Shown: positions 31,857 through 43,019 of the stretch, piece by piece
Numbering within the stretch: position 1 is the stretch's first letter
Layout of the letters: each line of letters opens with the position of its first letter
NCBI GenBank assembly: GCA_020740775.1
Contig: JAHEWK010000025.1
Span: forward strand, 186,001 to 250,000
DNA: 64,000 nt
Direction of reading: 5' to 3'
From: Ilyonectria destructans
Taxonomy: Eukaryota; Ascomycota; Sordariomycetes; Hypocreales; Nectriaceae
The notes under the pieces: generated by a model
Database searches by the model: none
What the model saw: only the letters and a program-made list of their open reading frames with translations
Told to the model about the DNA's origin: nothing
Made by a program: the position numbers and the translations under genes

Positions 31857-31962
31857 TTTTAATTGATTTAATATTGTGTTGTGTTTTTATTTTAGTTCTT
31901 GTATTGAAGGTTAGGAAAAGTGCGCCGCTCGCTTGTCTGCGCCGCTCGCTTATCATGTACGT
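31857..31962 (+). mobile_element. Right end of the truncated pogo element
   Basis: The right TIR at about 31920-31962 reads, inward, ACGTACATGATAAGCGAG, cassette CGGCGC, AGACAAGCGAG, cassette CGGCGC. TA follows at 31963-31964. The scaffold equals that of the 14477-16337 element but the duplicated 6-nt cassette differs. The matching left end is lost. Confidence 0.8.
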
Positions 31963-31964
31963 TA

Positions 31965-33687
31965 AATAAAGTCTTATAATAAAAAATAAGCTTTTTAAGA
32001 CTGAGAAACTAAGCCCTTGATCGGTTGAGGAGTAGGTGGACTTATAGCTAATTATAGATTCTTCATCAAACACAATCATACATCCAAGGTTCAAATCTTG
32101 GGTGTTGAGGAATGGCTTGCATTAGCGGAAAGTCATGTGGGGCTAGACAATTAGCATGTGATATCGCCGGGGGTTCCTACCCTAGAATGTCTCACAGTAC
32201 GAAATATGCAAAGAGACGTAAACCGCTGGTTTGCCCAATGTGGCCGCTGTTACGGCCTGGTCCTCCGGAACAGCGGTGAGCTTAAAAGAACAGCTGGTGT
32301 GCCCAGTAATTGCCGCAATAGCGATTATTGACCAATCTTTTGCCCTATGGTACAACGGTCTAGCACAACCGTTACAGCCGCTACAACGGGGTTTCTCAAC
32401 TGGGCAGACGTCGGCCTGACACGGAGAAGGACGCTGCCTATAAAGCCGAAGCCGACCTGTATGACCGCTTGCGCCGTCACTACAGCCACCGAACATCCGC
32501 TGTTAGGGGCGAGATATCCCTTCGGTGTCTACATGGAGAATATGAGGAACATGGGAAATATGGTTTGATGGTGGCGGATGCACTCAGTGCGACACACACC
32601 CAGGAGACAGAATTCTGTGTAAGTCGAAGTGACCGCGGAGGACAGCGGGTTTGAATGGAGTCACAACCACCAAGGGAAGCAGATAATGCAAAAGACAACG
32701 TGTGCCAGCTTGATCAAATGAATGACTAGCGGATGCACGCTAAAGAAAGAGGAAGTAACGACAAGAGCTGCTGCGACAGCTATCAAGGCAGAAGTACAGT
32801 GAGACAAGGAGCATAAAGGTACGTACTAAAAGAAAGGGAAGAAAACGCATGTCTCGCCGTTTGACGGGCTAGATGGTTCCTTTTTATCATTGACTAGCTA
32901 GAGGCTCATTTGCCCGACGTGCGAAATGCTAGCTAGTCTGACACTCATTAAAATTCCAAGTGTTCAACGCCCCTATCACAATAGTTTGTACACCGGGGAT
33001 CACTTCCACAATCTCCCTATAAACTTTCTCCTTCCCTGACTTGGAGGTTGCCACCGGTTTGCCCTTTACCAAAAGCTTCTCGTTCTTAGCATATAACAAG
33101 GGCACTCACAATAAGAGTGAGAGACCACCAAGCAACTCCACGGAATTCAGAAACCAGGAGCCTAAGCCCCTCAGCACTAAGCATCTGGGCACCCGAATCA
33201 TCTCCTAGGCAGTTAGACTGGGAGCAGGTGTCATCCCGCAGTGTTGAGCTGAGTAAATCGAAGCTCTTTGCAGCCAATGGCATCCACGGGAGCATACAGG
33301 TCGTCGCTTAGAGGCGGCAAGGGAGCGCCAATCATCAACTTGACCTAGTTTTATCCAGCTACGTCACTATTGCTGCATGCTTGTTCGTTGGGGATGTAGG
33401 ATTGGTGAAGCTTTCAGCGTGGCGCTGTGGCTAGCTCAGCTGACGAGAGCTTCTGAGAGCACTCCTGATGCTCAACCTGGTCTCCCCCACTTTTTGCAAT
33501 CCTCTTTCTCAATCTTCTTTTCCCAATCTTCTCCTCCCTCTTTCACTATTGCTCTAAATTCCCAACCCTCACGTCCCAGAAGTTCATTTCCACTTCGGCA
33601 GCTCCGCGGTTCCCCAGAGCCAGATAGTTGCAACACATACGCGACGGCCCCCATATTTTTGTTTAATTTCTCACGTCTTCCGTCCCA
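31965..33687. other. Gene-less interval upstream of a membrane protein gene
   Basis: Short frames only. From about 33480 the sequence becomes pyrimidine-rich (CTCTTTCTCAATCTTC, TCTTCTCCTCCC), as often found in fungal promoters just upstream of a start codon, here the ATG at 33688. Confidence 0.4.
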
Positions 33688-35860
33688 ATGGTCCAGCTAG
33701 TGCCGTATGAAGGGCTGTGGCGCGACTATTCCGAGGATGGCCTTCGCCAAATCAAACTGACACTTTCTTTAACTTATGGGGGATACCTCATCTCTATAAT
33801 GACCCTCCTAACCTCTCTAGCCGGAGCGAGTTTATGGACTATCATGGCTTACGCTCTTCACCAATTCCGGGTCGGCCACAATAAGCGATGCGACCCGGCC
33901 CATCTCCAGATCCAGACAGTATTGCGGAATGACGTTTCGGCTTTCTCTGCCATCGCGGACGCCTTCTGCTTATTCCGTGCCTGGGACGGGATGTCTTTTC
34001 GACTATGGAAACGCCTCATCCCTCTCCTGAGCCTGGCTATACTATTATTGGTTCTCCCCGCACTCGCTAGTGTCTTTGTCTCCAGGCTAGCGACTGGCAG
34101 CGAGAAAAATATCGCAGTCCTTGCACTTCCCGAGGAATGTGGCCTGTGGGACTTCAAGTGGTCACTACTTAACGACGCGTCAAGACCACAGGGCACACAG
34201 AGAACCCTGTCACAGCAGCTCAACATGATTGCGCACGATGTCCTGGATGCACGGCTGTATGCGAGGCAGTTTTACACAGACTCTAAGCCCTTATCTGTCT
34301 CTACCTCAGCGTTTTCGGTGAAAAAGCTGCCATACTCTGTTAGAAAGGCGTCATGTCCGTTTGCAGAAGAGAATGGAAAGAACAGATGTCTTTCGAACGA
34401 TGTGTCGTCGAATACTGCCATGACTTGGGATTCCGGGAAGCTGGACTCAAATATGCATTTTGGTCTCAATGCACGGCCTGAAGACTGTGTTAATGTCAGA
34501 AAGATATTAACTTGCTCACCGGTGAAGGTAGATGACTTTGTCAATATTACTATGAAAGATGGTTTGGGCTCGGCCGAGTTCCAGAAGTTACTTAACGTCA
34601 ACGAATCTGCGATTCGAAAGTACGAGCTTACTCGACAGAGTACAAGTGGCTACTCTGCGTGGTACGTGGGGGTTATTTTCCTCCTTCTCTTTTGTTTTCA
34701 TCTTTGTGCCCGTGTCCTATTCCCTTCTAGGGACTAACGTTTTAGGTGCGCTTATACATCCGGAGCGGATGATTATCAGTTCGCCGGACCATTCAATCAA
34801 ACCAATGCGGACGTGTCGATTTGCTTTATCAGCCAAAATTCCGTAGGCTACCCTAGCCCTGTCTATGATCCACTGTTCTCAGCGAACGGTTCGACTTCCT
34901 GGGAGTATCCTAATGGAGAAAATCTATACTGTGGCGACAACTTGTTCAACACTATCGCTTGTCTTGAGCAGGTACAGTTCTGCGATCCGAGGACTGTCAA
35001 ATGCACAAGCGTTACCCACCCTCTTGCGGCGTACTTCGAAAGTATGGCTCTGGGACTTAATGTCAACCAGAGGGCGACACTTATCCGTATAGCTCTGCTT
35101 ATGGGTCTCGTCGATATTGGAACACTTGGTGTGGGAAGTCTTGGTGCCGCAGGTAAGTCGATAGGCCCAAGCCAGACAGCCTAAGGACGACCACATTTAA
35201 TTTACATGTCAAACTTAACTAGGTCTTCTAGCAAGGGACCACACCTATAGCGATGTATTTTCCGCCCCCCTTCCATCAGATCAATGGCAGAGGGAAGTCA
35301 GGCTGTGGTTCGAAACTGGACTCGCTTTGCTCCAAGCTCACATCCTTCGGTTTCTCGGTAGGATCGACCAAAGCAGCCCACTAATGTATGGCTATTTTCT
35401 GACCTACCGGCCACTTTCCGAGCTGCCCAACGGTCCAGAACGCGAGGCTACACACAGGCTTTGCTACAACCAGAAGATCGCCATGACAGGCAGCTACCAG
35501 AACTTCCGCGTTCCGGAGGTGGTGCTCGTAATCACTTTGAGTGTATGGATCATCGCGGTGAGCCTGGTTCTTGAGCCGTGTATGAAGATAATTCGGCGAG
35601 TCTGGGTGACCCGAGAAGGGCAGTTGCGGGAGCAATCACGCGACATGGATAGCAAGTTCTGGCTGCTGCATAAAGCCCTGGAAAGCGTTGGGGTAGAGCC
35701 GTGGAGGAGGGGCGGAAAGGCTTTGAATTTGAGCATTCCAGTAGCCAATGAGGGTCTCATTGTCGAGTGGCCCACCGAGCTTGGGGTTGACAAGTTTTAC
35801 AAGTTAAGGGCAGGTGCTAAAGATATAGAAACTAGGGTCTCAGGAGATGTCTATATATAG
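33688..35860 (+). CDS. Multi-pass membrane protein of unknown function, three exons
   Basis: Exon 1 33688-34661, intron GTACGT...TTTTAG, exon 2 34746-35152, intron GTAAGT...AACTAG, exon 3 35223-35860. The spliced frame is about 672 residues without a stop. Predicted membrane helices lie near residues 30-60, 110-135, about 440-465 and near 545-570 (VVLVITLSVWIIAVSLVL). Between the second and third is a Cys-rich loop, likely lumenal or extracellular, with several N-x-S/T sites. No catalytic motif is visible. Similar large-loop membrane proteins occur in filamentous ascomycetes and I know of no assigned function. It looks like an intact host gene among transposons. Confidence 0.75.
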
Positions 35861-36085
35861 TATCTTGGTCCTCTAAGGCTTAATGAGGAGCTTGAAAATA
35901 TATATAGGAGTAAATGACGCTATATAGTAACCCAGCGAAGATAGAGGGAAAGGACGTTTATATGTATTAGATAAGACGATTATGAAAACCAGAATTAGCA
36001 GCTTTTCGCGTTTTTGGCAAGGGCGCAAACGGAGAAGCCGTGTCCCTCCGCCTAGCAACATCCTTACATCTTTATATCGTCAACT

Positions 36086-37878
36086 TCAACCTTCTTGAGC
36101 TGCCCTACGCGCTTTACGCTTGAGATATTCATTAAATGCGTCCCAAACCCACTGTGCAACCATATCCCTTACATGGATACCCGTCTGGCCGCTGATCACA
36201 CGATCAGCACGCTCGCGGGCTGCGGCAAGAGCATCGAAATCCCAGTCTGTGAGCCCCTCCTCCTCCTCTGTACCGTCCGGCTCTTTGCCCTCTAGCTGAA
36301 TGAAGTTGTACAGGCCAGTGACTGCGTATACGATCTGAACCTGATCCTCGAAGGCATACTCAGGAGCGCTGCTGCGGATGATCTTGAACTTCCTCTTGCA
36401 CCGCCCAAAGACATGCTCAACCACCGTTCGTGTGAGGGAACGATCATGTGACTTTCATACTTTATGAATAGTCTCACTTTATGAATATTGTGTAATTAGC
36501 TTAAGTCAGAGCTTTCCTTAGGAATCTCTTTCTCTCCTCGTAAACAATCACTTTACCCAAGTCGCACCCGACCTCGTTCGTGCTCTTGTCCCGTCACAGT
36601 TCGAAGCTGGGCATGCCGCTTATTAAAGAGCTCCTTTGGAGTCGCTGGTAAGCGTCCGACATCATCCCAGTCGCGAAGATGATAATAAATATAAGGATAC
36701 GGGATAATAAGTCCTTTTCTCGATCCAAATCCTGCGTCTCCTAGATAGAAGCGGCCGTCAGGGATCGTGAAAGACCGGGTATATGCTTCCCTGATCAATA
36801 ATGCATCATTTATTGACCCTTCCGCACCAGCAAGCACATACGAAAACAGTCCACTGAATGTGACTGCCGCCAGCACATTCTGAGAGATGTTGTTCTTCCT
36901 TAACCAAAATCTCTTCCGTTTCTTAGCCGGAACAAAGGCGTGAATGTGCGTGCCGTTAATAGCACCGATTGCGCCGTTGAATTGCATAAACTTGGGGTCC
37001 AACTCAACATCAGGAGATACATAAGTTGGGTCTGGAAGACGAACGAATCTTGTATGCAAATACCGCATTGGAATGATGACCTGACGGAAGATAGATGAGA
37101 CTGTCAGACGGAACAGAGATATCACATCGCCGACTCCGGCAGTCAACAGCATACGATTTTTCGTACGTTTTCTACGGACTGTTATTTTCCCGGACAGACT
37201 AATAGGCCCAACAGCTGATCCTGCTATCAGTGGGCTGATCACGATCCCTGCCCTAAGACATCTATTGTATTCCAATTCCTCTATAAAATACGGCCCTTCA
37301 GGCCGTCAGTTAGTTAGAAATCAAGCTCTTCCATCGTCACCAAGCTGTCTCAACCAATCCATCCTTCCTTTGATAGAGACCGTGCTCTGCGCCATTTTGA
37401 ACCGATATGCCGTATTCCGCTGCGGCTCATTGAAAGCGACTATCCAAAGGAATACCATGACCTTCTGCTCAACATCGTGATGCCGAGTATCACGAAGGGT
37501 CGTGTGGTGCCGGAGCCACTGACAGAGTGATCGAAATACCGGCTTTGTCATTCTGAAGAGATCTCGAAACATCGTATCTGGGGCCACGAGAAGCCACGAG
37601 CAGTATGCCCTTGTGAGGGCCGGGCCAGTCTCACGATGTATGTCTTCATTAGATGCAGTGGTGGGGGGCTTCTTCTGCTGGCTTTGGCTCATACTGACGA
37701 TGACTGTATCTAGGATTGCGAGGGTAGCAATACCAGCAGCGAGGTCATTGAGGTCATCGTCATTATGATACGAGGTCCCTATTCCAAGCCAAGCTCGAGC
37801 AGACGTGACGGCATCGCGATAGAGGCACAACCCGCAGTCGTCTCGGTCTTCAATACAGTGGCGGGGTATCAGCAACAA
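36086..37878 (-). pseudogene. PIF/Harbinger (HARBI1-like) transposase broken by a solo LTR
   Basis: Three frames make one HARBI1-like nuclease. 37878-37321 holds the N-terminal helical part (LCQWLRHHTTLRDTRH, then YRFKMAQSTVS). 37275-36599 holds the DDE_4 core with GAIGAINGTHIHAFVP, LAGAEGSINDALLIREA and FYLGDAGFGSR. 36430-36086 holds VVEHVFGRCKRKFKII with the third acidic residue. A 168-bp solo LTR (36431-36598) cuts between LRT and VVEHVFG; removing it with one GTTCG restores the reading. A further ~270 bp between AQSTVS and VSSIFRQVI has no counterpart expected in the fold and contains a stop; it is either an intron or an older insertion. Confidence 0.85.
36431..36598 (-). repeat. 168-bp solo LTR (family 1) with GTTCG target duplication
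   Basis: It starts TGTGAGGG and ends CCGTCACA, flanked by GTTCG at 36426-36430 and 36599-36603. A near-identical 168-bp copy lies at 52877-53044 with its own duplication. The TG...CA ends and 5-bp duplications identify an LTR retrotransposon reduced by recombination. Strand is arbitrary, as orientation relative to a full element is unknown. Confidence 0.93.
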
Positions 37879-38075
37879 GGCTGCCGGTCAGTCTGACCGG
37901 AATTTTCAAGCCGGTCAACTTGACCGGCAGAAAACACCAAAAAGTGAAGCATTTCTTGGCATCTATGCCTCATACGGAAGTCTACGCGGCCCCTGCTAGC
38001 CCGGTACGTTGGCGACAGGGATGTTGGTCAAGATATGCAATTCCTGAGTCCGCCGGTCAAGTTGACCGGCGTTGC
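37879..38075. repeat. GCCGGTCA/TGACCGGC palindromic repeats
   Basis: GCCGGTCAGTCTGACCGG (near 37881), GCCGGTCAACTTGACCGGC (near 37910) and GCCGGTCAAGTTGACCGGC (near 38054) are near-perfect palindromes spaced over 190 bp. They sit between the Harbinger start and the rhodopsin fragment and may be subterminal transposase-binding sites or regulator sites. Confidence 0.6.
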
Positions 38076-38078
38076 CGA

Positions 38079-38264
38079 TCAGGACCTAAAGGGGGCCTCC
38101 ACAAGTAGCATACCATCATCCCAATCCACGCTCCGCAACAGAACGCTACGAACGAAGAACCGGACAGAGACGAAGAACGTGATCAAAGCAATCAGCGAGG
38201 CGGCCACCACGACCAGCTTCACGACTTCCGGGTTCGACATGTCAAAATCAGTATAATTGCTCAA
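38079..38264 (-). pseudogene. N-terminal fragment of a fungal rhodopsin-domain membrane protein
   Basis: The frame encodes one membrane helix (VVKLVVVAASLIALITFFVS) followed by RFFVRSVLLRSVDWDDGMLL. The R-x(n)-R-x-VDWDD pattern is characteristic of the first cytoplasmic segment of the SAT4-type fungal rhodopsin-domain proteins, often integral-membrane PTH11-like proteins. The frame ends after 61 residues where the sequence turns into repeats of GCCGGTCAA/TTGACCGGC (37880-38070). The remaining six helices are not found nearby, so this is a truncated remnant next to the Harbinger element. Confidence 0.6.
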
Positions 38265-40554
38265 AGTGGCCGATCACTCCATCGATGTACACATGCTCGA
38301 GAGGAAAAGAAGGGTCCTTGTGGAGAAGATCGGAGTTGGAAGGATTGTCCCCGTAGGGGTTCAAGTTGGCTCTATCTACAGGGCCGATCCTCTGGGGCTG
38401 GTTGTTTGGGGGAGGGAGGAAGGACAGAGCTAGATCTTTCATCCTATGACATCCCTGGATTGTATGATGGCGCCCGAGCACACGGGCCGACTTCCCCGTG
38501 ATGCACGGCCTGGTCATGTTGTGGAAAGGCTATTCACCAACTCAAAAATATGGGACGGGACCCTCGCGAATGGATGCACCGATGCTGCGACGGCGATCTT
38601 AAGCTGACCGTCAAGTGGCCACTAACTATTGTGAGGGTGGGGGAACTTCAAATCCCATTAGAGACGGATTTGACTCCATTGCGCTGGTCAGGATCCACCT
38701 TGCAAGCGTCTCCAATGCCGTGTCTGGGGTTGGCCGGGGCGTGGAAACTCAAAACCTTATTTGAGACGACCTCTCAGCCCGAGGGATCGACACTGACCGT
38801 CAGACTGCGCGTCCTTAAGCTAGGCTCTCTTTCTCAGGGGTTCGGAATGACATGGAAGAATCAACTATAGCTTCTTCGGTCGAGAACTCCTCCGCCCCGT
38901 CTGTACCTGGAAGATCTTCTGATCACCACAGCAGTGCCTGTGCCTACTACAGGGTGCCATGTGAAGTCAGTGCCGGCGCTACGGTCAGAAGCGAGGCTGC
39001 AGTGGCGTCTACTTTCCTGACTCGGGAGAATGCCTGTTAGCATCCTGAGCGGCCACCTGAGCACTCCTTCACATGGGTTTGATCTGCTCGCGTTGTCATC
39101 TTAGAGCCCGTAAGTTGGTTCCTCGTGCGTTCAACTAGCCGCCCAATAGACGGGCCGAGGAATGCTTCACATCGTTCTACTTGAGGACCCGCGCAAGTCG
39201 TTGAGAATTGTCAATGACCAACTCTGGGGCCAATGTATGTAGAAGGAAATAGTTGCCTAGGGGGCTTGTGTTGGAGGAAGAGGACGGGCGAGAAGTAGGG
39301 CGACTCAAAGGACGGAGCTTTCCGTTCGGCGCTGCCGATGACCCCTCTCTCTGTGTCGCTAAAGCCCGTCCCAAGAAATTCCCTGGCCAAAAGCAGCTAC
39401 CTCCATCCCTCCCCCTCCCCTGTCTTCTTCCAACCACAAACACAACCATCCTTCCATTCGACCGCTCTCGCCCGCGCGGCCCACAGACGCAGCCATGGCT
39501 GCCCGATCTCCATCAACCTCACGCACGCCCACGTCGAAACCTCGACATCTGTTCTCGGGGAAGCCACAGTCACCAAGAACTCCACAACCTCCAACCGCAG
39601 CTACACAATCAACGCCAGCATAGCCACCGCACCGTTGCCCGCCACCCTCGTCGTCTCCTGTCCACTCAATTCATGACCTAGAACGTCAATTCCGTAACAA
39701 ACCGAGCCTGATTCGAAACCACCACCATCGATAATCTCCCTGAACGTCACGGAGCGTTACTACTGCACAAATGTTGCACGCCCGCGGACGTTTCAAGAGG
39801 GTCTTTTGGCTCCAACCACGTCCTCCACACCCCTTGTTCTTTCGCTCACGACTAACCCCCAAAGCACCTTCGTGCCACGACAGCATGTTTCACTTCAGCG
39901 GCTGAAGATAGGAAGCTGAACACCTAGAGAAATCGCCTTCATAGAACACTTGTTACTAACCTCACGAGAACTCCCGAGAAAGGAGTAAATGGCACGACTA
40001 AAGACGGGGATATGACATGTGTAAGGGCTATCGTATTTGGAGGAATCACAGGAACGGGGTGTGAAATTAAACGGTAGCTGCCGTATACCTAGGCTTAATG
40101 CCCCGGCCGTGGTACATCATCATCATCGTCATAGCTGCCGAGTCAGCAGCTACAACCGAATAGGGATGAAGGAACGAACGAACAAAGAGCCCTTTGTTCC
40201 TCAATGCGTTCTGGTGTCAGGGTGTTTTGACCAGCGGCGCCGTCCCTCCTGCGCGTCCTCCAAGGCATTTCGTGACACTGGGGTTTTGGCGGAGCGGTGC
40301 CTCCCTCGTTGCGCGTCCTCGTACGGGATGTTTGTCGTTAGGGCTCGGCCCAGTTGCGCGGCGGTTTCGCAACGGGCGCGGCTCATTTATCGTTTTGATA
40401 GCGCAATTCGCTAGACGTCTCCCAAGGCGCACCTCACCAAGTGCCATTCTTAAGGAGGCCGAGAATCTCAGCGACAGCAACAAACCTCACCCTCTCCTCC
40501 CCTTTCCTCTCTATCCATCCCAATCGAAGGCATCCCACGGCCAACCAAACCACC
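38265..40554. other. Gene-poor interval upstream of the bZIP gene
   Basis: Several open frames of 100-140 codons exist (for example 38550-38870, and overlapping frames 39253-39681), but none shows a recognisable domain or stands out in both length and composition. The last 200 bp are pyrimidine-rich and likely contain the bZIP promoter. Confidence 0.4.
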
Positions 40555-41765
40555 ATGACGCCGCCACCCCCAGCAGAGTCCGGCGCTGCTGTTCCCGCCG
40601 CCGGCCCCACCAACGAAGGCGTCACCAAGAGGAAGGGTACGCAAGCTTCTAGAAGCTGGGCCCGAGATTACGCGCTCCTCGTCGCGGGCGTTCTGGCTCT
40701 CTGTCTCCCCTCATCATGATGGACCTGAAGCGACTAACCTAAGCTGCCACAGACACAAGGAGCGTCTCGACCTTGACGCCCTCGCAACTGGGGCGCAAGA
40801 GGGCAAGCGACAGGGAGGCCCAACGAGCCATCCGGGCCAGGACAAAGGAACACATTGAGAGACTCGAGCGAGAGATTGCGGAGCTCAAGAGCAAGATCAG
40901 CCATGACTGGACAGTTCAGGAGCTCCTCCAGAAGAACAGGGCCTTGGAAGAGGAAATGTTCCGTCTTGAGGAGACCATGAGGCAGTCATTTGGGCACTCA
41001 TACTCCAGCTCAGGGAACGATGCCTCAGCCGTCCCGCCTACCATCCTCAGCGATGCTGACATAATCTTCCCAGTGTACGACAACAACCTCAGTTCTGTGA
41101 GCGGCGCGGTCCCGAGCCATCGATCGACCCCTTTCCCGCGCGGGGGGGCTACGGCGCCATGGGCGGAGTTGGAGCCCTCATATATTCCCTCCCCGACAAC
41201 TCAGAGACCTGGGCCTCCACTGTGCCGGTTTCCGTCCCCTCCAACGTTTGGGGCCCAGCCTCCACCACCAGCACAGACGAGTACGGCCCACAGGCCGACA
41301 TCCCTACCCCGCACCCATGATGGAGGCAAGGAGCGTCCCCGATAAGATTGACTACGACGACGTCGACGACTCTGGTAGGCATTTCCCAAATTCACTCTCC
41401 CAATGGCTTGGTGTAGGTTGCAGCGCAATTCTACGGTCGCACATTACCACATGGGTGACATAACCCTTTTGGGAAGCCTCAACCATGTTAAAATACTTAG
41501 TAATTTTGTGGCCCCTTGCAAGACTACAGTATCGCACACTATCCGAAAGGTATCTCTTCATTTAGATGGCATCTCCACCAGGGAATATGTCGTGATAAAT
41601 TCCTGGTGACGCGTCACAATTCTTCCACTCGCACATCCACACCAGCGTCAATACCCAGCCCATCGCCAACCCATAGCTGTTATGGGCTATCCCCATCCAT
41701 TCCCCAAGTAAGCTCGGGTCTATCCATCATGAGATTGTGCGACTGACCTTGTCTTGTACGTAGAT

Positions 41766-43004
41766 ATGCCCGATCACGTCCTATCGCAGACATGTCCCGA
41801 TGTTCCGAAGACCGTGGCCCCTAAATCATACCAACGGAGCCACGATTTCATCCGCGATAGCTACCCAGGGTCGAAACTGTGTCCATATTGCGGGCGACGT
41901 TGGCCCACGAGTATCTCCATCCTCGACAGCTCGCCAATCCCGTTTCGAGACGTGGAGACAGCTTCCACCTCCTCCGCTATACAGTCTATCGACCTAACAG
42001 CCTCTGATCGTTCCACGCCCTCACAGACGATCTTCACCGGCTCTGGAGACGGCCCTGGCTGTATCCTCGCAGCATTGCGGCCCTCTGCCGTATATCGAGA
42101 TGCCAAACTTACCCAGAGTTGGATTGTGAGGGGCATGAGGGCAAGCTCGTCGCAACTCAGTGAGGCTGTGGCTAAACAGAGCCAAAACAAGAGCAGGCGG
42201 AAGATCTCGATGCGTCTCACCGTCTTTCTTGCGAGGCCTGACCCATGGGAAATACTAGACGAAGATGAGGAGCCCCAGTGGTCTTTGGCTAGAGAGTTGC
42301 TGAAGGTCGCTTTGCGCCCCTTCGTCGACGAGGAACCATCTTTATCTGTCCACTTCTGGTTCGACAGCATCTTCTTCCCTCAGTTCAAGGACAAGCCTGC
42401 TCTCTCTTCTGTTCTTCAATTCAACAAGAGACTCGTTCAGAACGCCTATATTAAAGAGGGTATCACGGAGCTGAGCTACCTCGACTGGGAGAGACAGACA
42501 GTCGCAGAGCTTTTCGGCGAGGACTGTCCTTTTCGTTTCAGTAAAACAGAGGGCAGATATCTCTTTTTTCTTGTTTTCTATGAGCTATTGCCTCCTCGAC
42601 CACAAGTCCCGGCCCCTCGTCATATCAAGACACCGAGGTCAGCTGTAAAGCCGTTTAAAAAGGAGAAGGGAATCAAGAAAGAGTTAGTCAAGACCGAGGT
42701 GAAGGTACAGCCAGCCTTGTTAATCGGTAGCGAGTTCAACTCGACCTCCTTAAGCCCTTCTCTGAGCCTAGATCTACCTCCTTCGAGAGCTAGCGCAGAA
42801 GACCAGATCGAGATTATTACTAGCGACGTGGACGAGACCCCCGCGGGTCAGAAACGAGCTCGAGACTCTATAAGCTCAGCACTCTCGGTAGAGGCAGAGG
42901 ATAAGAAGCTCTCGGCTGGCCCTGCCTTCACTGCCCATGGTCCCGCTGCTGGAACCCGAGGAGTTGATACGAGGAGGCCAAGTAGTCGGCATCCTCGTAA
43001 ATAG
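41766..43004 (+). CDS. Transposon accessory protein, homologue of the one at 2463-3833
   Basis: About 412 residues from ATG 41766. No known domain recognised. It shares the plan of the copy-1 accessory protein: Cys, His and LCPYCG within the first 45 residues (SHDFIRDSYPGSKLCPYCG here, HHDLFTTIYAGENYCGRCG there), a Ser/Thr-rich acidic linker, a central hydrophobic block, then a Lys-rich segment at about 295-315 with FKKE, IKKE and VKTE (SUMO consensus), then DQIEIITSDVDE resembling a SUMO-interaction motif. The frame is intact even though the partner transposase is broken. Function unknown; a role in transposition is inferred from conserved synteny and structure. Confidence 0.65.
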   Translation: MPDHVLSQTCPDVPKTVAPKSYQRSHDFIRDSYPGSKLCPYCGRRWPTSISILDSSPIPFRDVETASTSSAIQSIDLTASDRSTPSQTIFTGSGDGPGCILAALRPSAVYRDAKLTQSWIVRGMRASSSQLSEAVAKQSQNKSRRKISMRLTVFLARPDPWEILDEDEEPQWSLARELLKVALRPFVDEEPSLSVHFWFDSIFFPQFKDKPALSSVLQFNKRLVQNAYIKEGITELSYLDWERQTVAELFGEDCPFRFSKTEGRYLFFLVFYELLPPRPQVPAPRHIKTPRSAVKPFKKEKGIKKELVKTEVKVQPALLIGSEFNSTSLSPSLSLDLPPSRASAEDQIEIITSDVDETPAGQKRARDSISSALSVEAEDKKLSAGPAFTAHGPAAGTRGVDTRRPSSRHPRK

Positions 43005-43019
43005 ATGAGGAAATAGTAG

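Noticed and set aside
39253..39681. Overlapping plus-strand frames of 112 and 142 codons as a secreted protein
   Set aside because: No signal peptide at a defensible start, low-complexity Pro/Ser/Thr text, and two frames open at once; not enough support.
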